From Bacteroidota bacterium (GTDB lineage Bacteria; Bacteroidota; Ignavibacteria; Ignavibacteriales; Ignavibacteriaceae): a stretch of 13,043 nucleotides of DNA. Below, one piece after another: positions 1 through 6,229 of this stretch (the first letter of the stretch is position 1; every line of letters starts with the position of its first letter). Position numbers and translations under genes: made by a program. Below the pieces are notes generated by a model that was not told the DNA's origin, did no database searches, and saw only the letters and a program-made list of their open reading frames with translations. The stretch covers positions 1 to 13,043 of the forward strand of contig JAJYCM010000045.1 in the NCBI GenBank assembly GCA_021778375.1, in the 5' to 3' direction.

Positions 1-1137
1 GCAAACCTAATTTTGAAACCGGTTAAGCAATATTCCGATTCTTCCGGTTTATCTAAAGAAAAAACATACAGCGGTATTTCAAATTTGAAAGTCCAAACCT
101 TTATCCCGGTTATTACGGGCTTTCAGTCGGAAAAGGTTTTTGGATTTTACACACACATTGCCGATCCGCTTTCATATCATGACCTGACGATGGAGTTTGG
201 TATTTCTCCGCTTAAAAATGATGCGGGTTTACCGAGATATCATTTCAGAGGGAAGTATCAATTTAAAAAAGAAATTGAAGTCGGTTATGATTATAATGCA
301 TCTGATTTTTATGATCTCTTTAACGACAGAAAAAGGGGAATGGTCGGTACAAAAGTTACTCTGGCAGATAACTATTATTGGGTTTACGACAACCCGCTAA
401 AGGTTAAGCAAAAAACCGAAATAGATTACTACGGCGGAATTAAATCAATGAACGACAACTTGATAAAGGTATCGCAGGCAGATTTTACAGTTGCGCAAAC
501 GAATTTAAATTCTAAGAATCTCCGGAGAAGCATTGGCAGCGTTGATTACGAAGCAGGAAATGAATTTAATCTAACGGTTTTAGGCTTTGGCGCCGGTTCG
601 AGAAAACTTCAGATTGCAGGTGAAGCTTACGGAGAATGGGATAATTATTCAACTTTTCTTTTTCCTCATAATATTTTCCATTTAAAGCTTGCCGCGGGTT
701 ACGTTCAGAAAAATAATAACTTGGATCAAGCACATTTTTATTTTGGCGGCTTTGGAAATCGCTACCTCGAAGATGCACCCGTCAAACAATATCGCGATGT
801 CTTAAGATTTCCCGGCATTCCAATTTATAGTTTGTTAAGTGATAAGTTTGCCAAACTACTGATTGAAGAAAATTTTCCACCCGTACGTTTTGACGATGTT
901 AGAATCGGCGAACATTTTTTGAATTATATCGACATGTCAATCTATTCTGAAAATTTATTTACTAAATCCGGTCAAGATAAAAATTATACTGATGCAGGCG
1001 GACAAGTAAATCTTGTTTTCAAGCACTGGTTTAATTTGGAATCTACGTTATCAGCGGGAATCGCGAAAGCTTGGTATGGAAAAGAAAACTCATGGGACTG
1101 GTTTTTATCCCTTAAATTATTGCAAAATTTATTTTAA
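1..1137 (+). CDS. Outer-membrane beta-barrel protein, C-terminal part (5' end outside window)
   Basis: The reading frame is open to the left edge of the window, so the gene starts outside it; the TTG at 13 is not a credible start. About 378 residues are visible. They alternate polar and aromatic/hydrophobic residues over short stretches with many Tyr, Phe, Gly and Asn, as in transmembrane beta-strands, and the chain ends in LLQNLF. A terminal Phe is the usual C-terminal signal for barrel assembly by the BAM machinery. I see no enzyme motif. In this bacterial group such C-terminal barrels can follow an N-terminal beta-propeller (TolB/WD40-like), but that part is not visible and this is only a guess. 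The next gene starts 291 bp downstream across a repeat region, so it is probably the last gene of its unit. Barrel assignment is moderately sure; function is unknown. Confidence 0.6.
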   Translation, partial: ANLILKPVKQYSDSSGLSKEKTYSGISNLKVQTFIPVITGFQSEKVFGFYTHIADPLSYHDLTMEFGISPLKNDAGLPRYHFRGKYQFKKEIEVGYDYNASDFYDLFNDRKRGMVGTKVTLADNYYWVYDNPLKVKQKTEIDYYGGIKSMNDNLIKVSQADFTVAQTNLNSKNLRRSIGSVDYEAGNEFNLTVLGFGAGSRKLQIAGEAYGEWDNYSTFLFPHNIFHLKLAAGYVQKNNNLDQAHFYFGGFGNRYLEDAPVKQYRDVLRFPGIPIYSLLSDKFAKLLIEENFPPVRFDDVRIGEHFLNYIDMSIYSENLFTKSGQDKNYTDAGGQVNLVFKHWFNLESTLSAGIAKAWYGKENSWDWFLSLKLLQNLF

Positions 1138-1145
1138 CAAATCCT

Positions 1146-1250
1146 GTCATTTCGAACCCGGCTTTAGCCGGTGAGAAATCCCACAATTAGCTCTGGTGAT
1201 CGTATTGTATCTGGGATTTCTCCCCGCAAACGGGGCAGGCAGTCGATGAC
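1146..1250. repeat. Composite palindromic intergenic repeat (REP/BIME-like)
   Basis: Two inverted copies of one unit face each other. The outer ends are GTCAT (1146-1150) and ATGAC (1246-1250). The inner ends are GAGAAATCCCA (1173-1183) and its perfect complement TGGGATTTCTC (1212-1222). Each unit carries its own small hairpin: CCGGC-TTTA-GCCGG (1158-1171) on the left and CCCCG-CAAA-CGGGG (1222-1235) on the right. A further perfect 9 bp stem, GGCAGGCAG/CTGCCTGCC (1234-1242 and 1251-1259), overlaps the right end. The TCATTTCGAA plus GAGAAATC wording resembles dispersed intergenic palindromes I associate with Bacteroidota genomes, from memory. It could fold at the 3' end of the upstream transcript. 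No transposase is present. Confidence 0.7.
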
Positions 1251-1276
1251 CTGCCTGCCGAGTTTCCAGATGTCTT

Positions 1277-1311
1277 GTCACTCGTTACTTGTTACCCGTC
1301 ACCCGTCACTC
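1277..1311. repeat. Tandem heptamer array, five copies of GTYACYY
   Basis: Five head-to-tail 7 bp units: GTCACTC, GTTACTT, GTTACCC, GTCACCC, GTCACTC. All differences are C/T changes at three positions, so the array fits GTYACYY throughout. It lies 18 bp beyond the right-hand hairpin of the composite palindrome. It resembles in style the heptameric short tandem repeats (STRRs) known from cyanobacteria, but I do not claim homology. Role unknown. Confidence 0.75.
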
Positions 1312-1334
1312 TTAGAAGTGTTCACTAATGTTAT

Positions 1335-1366
1335 TTGGAGTTTTCCAATTTCTGTGATTATTTTTA
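1335..1366 (+). promoter_or_regulatory. Possible Bacteroidota-type promoter for the kinase pair
   Basis: TTG at 1335-1337 is followed after 21 bp by TATTTTTA (1359-1366), one mismatch from the TAnnTTTG -7 element of Bacteroidota sigma factors. This would give a leader of roughly 55 nt before the ATG at 1429. The region is AT-rich, so a chance match is possible. Confidence 0.3.
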
Positions 1367-1428
1367 ATTTATGCGTAAAACATTATATTAACTATTAAAT
1401 GAAAACAATTTTTTCACGGTAAAGAGTA

Positions 1429-2736
1429 ATGAAATTTTCTGAATTCAAGAAAAATATTGATAATGCCGCATCCGGTCGAGTTAACTTCGATGAATCATCT
1501 TCAAAATTGAAAAACCTTGAAGTTATACTGGATATTGTTAGAATTATCAATCACACATTAATTCTTGAAGACGTTCTTGACCTTGTATTAAAGCACTCGA
1601 TAAAGCTAACAGAATCCGACCGCGGATTTATAGTATTGAAGAATTCATCGGGCAAGCTTGAATATAATGTCGGACTCGACTCGGAGGGAAGTCCCCTTCC
1701 CGAATCATTATTCAATGTAAGTACTACTGTTGTCGAAGATGTTTTTCGTACAGGGCAATCAAAATTTATTGAAGCAGCGCAGAGTGACACAAATAATGAT
1801 CCGAGTAAAAGTATCCTCCGGCTCGATCTTCAAACAATTTTATGTTCTCCTCTTATAACCGATGATAAAAAAATCGGTGTAATTTATGTTGACAGCAAAC
1901 ATCTTCACAAAGTAAAAATAAAAGAAATTACCGATACATTTGAAATACTTGCCGGACAGGCGGCAACCGCTATCCGCAACGCACAATTATATAATGGACA
2001 AATAAATGCCTACAACGCTTTAAATGAGGCTAACATTCAATTGATTCAAGCCGAGAGAAAAGCGCTAAAGTCCAGTATCGATTCTGAAATAGGTAAATCT
2101 CTTCAGGGATTAGTTCATCTTGCGCTTTTGGAAAATGAAAGTTTGATGAGAACCATCGAGAAAGCCCAAAAAAATTTTGAGGAGAATACAAAAGATTTTG
2201 ATCCGTTATTGTTTGATAGGTTAAACTTAAAATGTAAAGTTGCGATCGACAGCATTAGGAATATTCAAAAATATGCACAGGTGCTTCTCGAAACATCAGT
2301 GATGAATTTAAACAAAGACACCGGGGATTTAAATAGGACTATTCAATCAGTTATAAAGTATATTTCTCCGATGAAAAAGTTTTATGGAGCCGTATTCAAA
2401 ACTGAATTTAATTCACTCCCGCTTTGCAATTATGATTCCGAGCAGATACAACATTTACTTGTTCATTTGTTTAACAATGCAGTGGAAGCAAGAAACAATT
2501 CAACCATTACAGTTAAATCGTACTATCAGAATAATTATGTTTATGTAGAAGTTGAGGATAACGGTCCCGGTTTTCCGCCTGAGGTTGTTAATCCTTTCTA
2601 TGAAGTTTTGTCTGCAAAAAAGACAAGTTATGGACTTTATTTGTGTAAAAGTATAATCGACCGTCATAACGGTCAAATAAAAATATTGGATAAAACCAAG
2701 GGAGCATCCATCCAATTTTCATTACCGGTGAATTAG
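1429..2736 (+). CDS. GAF-domain sensor protein with a histidine-kinase-like core lacking the acceptor His
   Basis: This 435-residue cytoplasmic protein has no signal peptide or membrane segment. Residues about 26-187 form a GAF sensor domain, ending in the typical helix before a charged linker (190-215). The dimerisation region follows, but the H-box that normally reads HE-I-R-N-P-L appears here as SEIGKSL (219-225), with Ser219 (codon TCT) where the phosphorylated His should be. The ATPase domain still looks usable: N-box FNNAVEA (348-354), G1 DNGPG (377-381), F-box region around P389-F390, and a G2 with SYGLYL (400-405), whose first Gly is changed. It may therefore bind ATP but not autophosphorylate in the normal way, and could act as a regulator or dimer partner of the kinase encoded 5 bp downstream. 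No Shine-Dalgarno sequence is evident. Family assignment is firm; loss of kinase activity is inferred. His230 is a less likely substitute acceptor. Confidence 0.85.
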   Translation: MKFSEFKKNIDNAASGRVNFDESSSKLKNLEVILDIVRIINHTLILEDVLDLVLKHSIKLTESDRGFIVLKNSSGKLEYNVGLDSEGSPLPESLFNVSTTVVEDVFRTGQSKFIEAAQSDTNNDPSKSILRLDLQTILCSPLITDDKKIGVIYVDSKHLHKVKIKEITDTFEILAGQAATAIRNAQLYNGQINAYNALNEANIQLIQAERKALKSSIDSEIGKSLQGLVHLALLENESLMRTIEKAQKNFEENTKDFDPLLFDRLNLKCKVAIDSIRNIQKYAQVLLETSVMNLNKDTGDLNRTIQSVIKYISPMKKFYGAVFKTEFNSLPLCNYDSEQIQHLLVHLFNNAVEARNNSTITVKSYYQNNYVYVEVEDNGPGFPPEVVNPFYEVLSAKKTSYGLYLCKSIIDRHNGQIKILDKTKGASIQFSLPVN

Positions 2737-2741
2737 ATATC

Positions 2742-4259
2742 ATGGTAGAGACAATAATTAGATATTTTAAGCTTTTGTATGACAGCATTCCATTTCCCAT
2801 TGAAATTATTAATGAAGAGGGAAAAATTATATACATTAATCCGTCTTTTTCAATTCAATGGGGCTACAACCTTTCAGAACTTAATGAATATAAAATCTTT
2901 AATGATTCGGACCTAAAACGAAGCGGCGCGCATTCGGCAATCCTTAAAACTTTTGAGAACAAGGATTTTAGATTCTTCGAAAACTATGCCGACTCGCTTC
3001 TAAAGGGGAGCGAAATCACACTTCCGATTTTCAGAACAAAAATATTTCATATAGCTCTTGATGAGAAAAACTTCGTTGTGCTGTTTCATGAAGATCAGAC
3101 GGAAATTGTTTTAACAGAATCTGAAGTAAAAAAAGCGAGGGATGGAAATAAAGAAACCGAAAGATTGAAAAACACTTTCTTAACCGTTCTTTCTCATGAA
3201 TTGCGTACGCCTTTGAATATTATCCTCGGCTATTCTTCAATAATTAAAGACAGTATGGAGGATAGAATAAATCCGGAAGACAGAGTTTATCTCGATAACC
3301 TTTATAGCGGTACGGAAAGACTTCATAAAAGCATAAGCCAGATGCTTGAATTTGCTCAAATTGAAGCAGGAAATTATAGACTAAAATTAGAGGCTGTTAA
3401 TCTTGAAAAAGTAATTAGAAATTGTATCGATACAAACAAACAAATTGCAAACGGGAAAAAAATAGAAATCAAAACAAAATTTTTTGAAAGCAAAACGGAA
3501 GTATATGCCGATCTGCAAAACCTGGAGAGCGCTATAAACAATTTGCTTAACAACGCAATCAAGTTTACCAAAGTTGGTTTCGTTGAAATCGAAACAAGCA
3601 TTCTAAGCGAAAAGGAACTTGCGGTCTGTAAAATAAAAGATTCAGGCATAGGCATTTCCACGGATTATTTAGACCATCTCTTTAGACCTTTTAGTCAGGA
3701 AGACCTAAACATAGGACGTAATTACGAAGGCAATGGATTAGGTCTTGCTCTTTCAAAACGTTATATAGAAAAAATGGGCGGCTCGCTTTTGGTTGACAGT
3801 ATTAAGGGAGTAGGTACTACCTTTACATTTACTCTTCCTCTTGCATTAGATACAAACAAAGAGGAAATAAATAATGCATCTACTAAAAAATTATTAAAGA
3901 AAATTTTAATGATAGATGATAGGAATGAATCCTCTGCTCTTCTTAAAGCATACTTGAAAAATAAATTTGAAATTGAAGTTTATTCCTTTAACGAGTTTAA
4001 GCTTGATTTTATAGACAGGGAAGATTTTGAATATTTGATATTTGACGTAGAACATGCTCATTGGGATATGTCGATAAGATTATGCCGTCATATTAAAAAA
4101 ATTGACTCTTTGGAGAGAGAGATAATAATTTTATCGAATGAATTTGACGATGAAAAAATCGAGCAATTTAAGAAAGCCGGCGTTGGTAGATTTCTTGTAA
4201 AGCCGTTTACTAAGAACGACCTACTAAAAGCTATCAATGAACCGGTTTCTTCAAACTAA
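2742..4259 (+). CDS. Hybrid sensor histidine kinase (PAS-HisKA-HATPase-receiver)
   Basis: This 505-residue soluble kinase starts with a PAS-like sensor (about 8-120; note IEIINEEGKIIYINPSF, 20-36). The HisKA H-box SHELRTPLN (151-159) has acceptor His152. The HATPase_c domain shows the N-box NLLNNAIKF (267-275), G1 DSGIG (300-304), F-box LFRPF (313-317) and G2 GNGLGL (330-335). A C-terminal receiver domain (about 387-500) keeps acidic pair D392/D393, likely phospho-acceptor D435, Ser465 in place of the usual Thr, and K487 in VKPF. The MPxxxG loop normally found after the acceptor Asp is absent. No DNA-binding output domain is present, so phosphate would pass to an unlinked protein or the receiver would act in feedback. 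The gene lies 5 bp after the GAF kinase-like gene, so the two are almost certainly co-transcribed. The signal sensed is unknown. Confidence 0.9.
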   Translation: MVETIIRYFKLLYDSIPFPIEIINEEGKIIYINPSFSIQWGYNLSELNEYKIFNDSDLKRSGAHSAILKTFENKDFRFFENYADSLLKGSEITLPIFRTKIFHIALDEKNFVVLFHEDQTEIVLTESEVKKARDGNKETERLKNTFLTVLSHELRTPLNIILGYSSIIKDSMEDRINPEDRVYLDNLYSGTERLHKSISQMLEFAQIEAGNYRLKLEAVNLEKVIRNCIDTNKQIANGKKIEIKTKFFESKTEVYADLQNLESAINNLLNNAIKFTKVGFVEIETSILSEKELAVCKIKDSGIGISTDYLDHLFRPFSQEDLNIGRNYEGNGLGLALSKRYIEKMGGSLLVDSIKGVGTTFTFTLPLALDTNKEEINNASTKKLLKKILMIDDRNESSALLKAYLKNKFEIEVYSFNEFKLDFIDREDFEYLIFDVEHAHWDMSIRLCRHIKKIDSLEREIIILSNEFDDEKIEQFKKAGVGRFLVKPFTKNDLLKAINEPVSSN

Positions 4260-4302
4260 TAATTTATTGCGAACAAAATTCGAAGAACCGGATAAATAAA
4301 TT

Positions 4303-5985
4303 ATGACCAGCCTTGAAGAATTAAAAGACAAAGCTCAAAAGGCTTTTAACGATTGGGAAGAAAAATCCTATAAGCGATTTATTCAAAAAAACCCTGAAAG
4401 ACAGAAAGAATTTTCTACCATTTCATTTGTACCGGTAAAACCACTCTATTCTCCGGAGCAATTTACAGATGAAAATTATTTTAATAAAATCGGATTCCCC
4501 GGCGAATACCCTTATACACGCGGTATACAGCCGACAATGTATCGTGGAAAGCTTTGGACAATGCGCCAGTATGCAGGCTTTGGAAATGCTCTGGAATCTA
4601 ACCGCCGTTACAAATACCTGCTCTCGCAAGGGACGTCCGGCTTATCAGTAGCCTTTGATCTTCCGACTCAAATTGGCTACGATAGCGACGATCCCGCTGC
4701 ATTCGGCGAAGTAGGCCGGGTGGGGGTTGCAATAGATACACTTGCGGATATGGAAATTTTATTCGAAGGAATTCCGTTAGATAAAATTTCCACCTCAATG
4801 ACTATAAACGCCTCCGCTTCAGTTTTGCTTGCAATGTATATAGCAGTTGCAGAAAAACAGGGCATCTCAAAAGATAAAATCAATGGCACTATTCAAAATG
4901 ATATCTTAAAAGAATATATCGCTCGCGGCACTTACATTTATCCTCCAAAAGCTTCTATGCGATTAGTAACCGATATATTTAAATACTGCGCCAACGAAGT
5001 TCCGAAATGGAATACAATTTCCATTTCCGGTTATCATATACGTGAAGCCGGTTCAACAGCCGCGCAAGAGGTTGGATTTACACTGGCTAACGGAATAGCA
5101 TATGTTGAAGCAGCGATATCTGCAGGGTTAAATGTTGATGATTTTGCCGGTCAACTTTCTTTCTTTTTTAATTCTCATATCGACCTATTTGAAGAAATCG
5201 CAAAGTTTAGAGCGGCACGCAGGCTCTGGGCAAAAATAATGCACACAAGATTTAACGCTAAAGAAAAAAAATCTTTGATGCTTCGATTTCATAGTCAAAC
5301 TGCCGGTTCCGCCTTAACCGCACAGCAGATAGATAACAACATTTGTCGCGTAACTATACAGACTTTGGCGGCAGTATTAGGAGGAACACAAAGCCTTCAC
5401 ACTAACGGAAAAGATGAAGCCTTAGCGCTTCCGACTGAAGCATCGGCGATGACTGCGCTGCGAACTCAACAGATAGTTGCTTATGAAAGCGGCGTTGCAA
5501 ATACAATCGATCCCCTCGCAGGTTCGTATTTTATCGAAGCCTTAACTGATCAAATTGAAAACGAAGCCTGGGAATATATTCTTAAAATCGATGCGTTAGG
5601 AGGAATGATATCAGCAATTGAAGACGGATATGTTCAATCAGAAATCCAAAACGCGGCATATAAATTTGAAAAGCAGATAGAAAATAACGAAAGAATAGTA
5701 GTCGGCGTAAATAAATTTCAAATAAATGAAAACCAAAAACCGGAACTTCTAAAAATTGACGAAAAGGTTCAGGGCGAACAGATTAAATTTTTAAGTACGA
5801 CACGCGGCAGAAGAAATAATGATGAAGTTGAAAAACGATTAATATGTCTGAAAACTGCCGCCGGCGGAAACGATAATTTAATGCCGTTCATTCTTGAAGC
5901 GGTAAAAGCTTATGCAAGTGTCGGTGAAATATGCAACACCCTGCGTGAGGTTTTTGGGGAGTACAAAGAAAAAGTGGTAATGTAA
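4303..5985 (+). CDS. Methylmalonyl-CoA mutase, catalytic (large) subunit without B12-binding domain
   Basis: Catalyses the adenosylcobalamin-dependent interconversion of (R)-methylmalonyl-CoA and succinyl-CoA in propionate metabolism. At 560 residues it covers only the substrate-binding TIM-barrel part; full mutases run to roughly 700-750 with a C-terminal cobalamin domain. Hallmarks are TRGIQPTMYRG (72-82), WTMRQYAGFGNA (85-96), the FDLPTQIGYDSD stretch (118-129), SGYHIREAG (242-250) and HTNGKDEALALPTE near the C-terminal half. Tyr90, Arg208 and His245 correspond, with a one-residue offset, to Tyr89, Arg207 and His244 of the Propionibacterium enzyme. Tyr and Arg at those positions favour methylmalonyl-CoA over isobutyryl-CoA as substrate (Phe and Gln there). 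The cobalamin subunit must be encoded elsewhere, as in two-gene mutases of archaea and some bacteria. It starts 43 bp after the hybrid kinase, so read-through transcription is possible. No riboswitch fits the short gap. Confidence 0.93.
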   Translation: MTSLEELKDKAQKAFNDWEEKSYKRFIQKNPERQKEFSTISFVPVKPLYSPEQFTDENYFNKIGFPGEYPYTRGIQPTMYRGKLWTMRQYAGFGNALESNRRYKYLLSQGTSGLSVAFDLPTQIGYDSDDPAAFGEVGRVGVAIDTLADMEILFEGIPLDKISTSMTINASASVLLAMYIAVAEKQGISKDKINGTIQNDILKEYIARGTYIYPPKASMRLVTDIFKYCANEVPKWNTISISGYHIREAGSTAAQEVGFTLANGIAYVEAAISAGLNVDDFAGQLSFFFNSHIDLFEEIAKFRAARRLWAKIMHTRFNAKEKKSLMLRFHSQTAGSALTAQQIDNNICRVTIQTLAAVLGGTQSLHTNGKDEALALPTEASAMTALRTQQIVAYESGVANTIDPLAGSYFIEALTDQIENEAWEYILKIDALGGMISAIEDGYVQSEIQNAAYKFEKQIENNERIVVGVNKFQINENQKPELLKIDEKVQGEQIKFLSTTRGRRNNDEVEKRLICLKTAAGGNDNLMPFILEAVKAYASVGEICNTLREVFGEYKEKVVM

Positions 5986-6065
5986 ATCTGCATATACTCT
6001 ATTTATTAAGTAATTCACCTTACATATGATTTCTTTTTGGAGTTATTGAAAATTAGAATAGCGCA

Positions 6066-6082
6066 AAATAGCCGCACTATTT
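6066..6082. other. Small hairpin after the mutase gene
   Basis: AAATAG (6066-6071) and CTATTT (6077-6082) form a 6 bp stem with a 5 nt loop, about 80 bp past the mutase stop. No T-run follows, so it is not a convincing intrinsic terminator. No better terminator is visible in 5986-6229. Confidence 0.3.
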
Positions 6083-6130
6083 CACCACTCCAACACCACT
6101 CCACCACTACTCCACCACTCCACTATTCCA
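6083..6130. repeat. C/A-rich, G-free short tandem repeat (CACCACTCCA family)
   Basis: CACCACTCCA occurs perfectly at 6083-6092 and 6094-6103, then degenerate copies follow at 6104-6114, 6115-6122 and 6123-6130, each ending in TCCA. Spacing is 11, 11, 8 and 8 bp. The plus strand has no G from 6075 to 6131, a strong strand bias absent from flanking DNA. The sequence differs from the GTYACYY array at 1277-1311 but sits in a comparable place, between transcription units. Role unknown; replication slippage is a likely origin. Confidence 0.65.
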
Positions 6131-6192
6131 AGAGTTGAGTAGCATCAGTTAAGTAATAAAAGTTCCAAGCGACCTTTTGCAAAATTAATCCC

Positions 6193-6222
6193 TTGATAGC
6201 ACACTCTAATTTATTATTTTTG
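6193..6222 (+). promoter_or_regulatory. Promoter of the TPR-clpX unit, Bacteroidota type
   Basis: TTG (6193-6195), a 19 bp spacer, then TATTTTTG (6215-6222) match the TTG-N19-TAnnTTTG consensus of Bacteroidota without mismatch. The -7 element ends only 7 bp before the ATG at 6230, so transcription would begin at or within a few bases of the start codon, giving an almost leaderless mRNA. This supports 6230 as the start only if leaderless initiation is accepted. Confidence 0.55.
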
Positions 6223-6229
6223 AAACACG

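Larger units (their letters stand above)
1138..1428. other. Intergenic region filled by repeats, no credible gene
   Basis: This 291 bp gap holds a composite palindrome (1146-1250), a five-copy heptamer array (1277-1311) and an AT-rich stretch with a possible promoter before the GAF kinase gene. An open frame at 1171-1398 runs straight through the palindrome and heptamers and resembles no protein, so I do not call it a gene. The left half is clearly more GC-rich than the flanking DNA. Confidence 0.7.

Noticed and set aside
1277..1311. CRISPR-like array
   Set aside because: Units are 7 bp, contiguous and without spacers; no cas genes are present.
1171..1398. Open frame of 75 codons in the first intergenic gap
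   Set aside because: It runs through the palindromes and the heptamer array, and its amino-acid sequence is just the translation of those repeats.
4260..4302. Cobalamin riboswitch before the mutase gene
   Set aside because: The gap is only 43 bp, far too short for the B12 aptamer, and no B12-box-like motif is visible.
4303..5985. Isobutyryl-CoA mutase large subunit
   Set aside because: Tyr90 and Arg208 match the methylmalonyl-CoA-type residues; the isobutyryl enzyme has Phe and Gln there.
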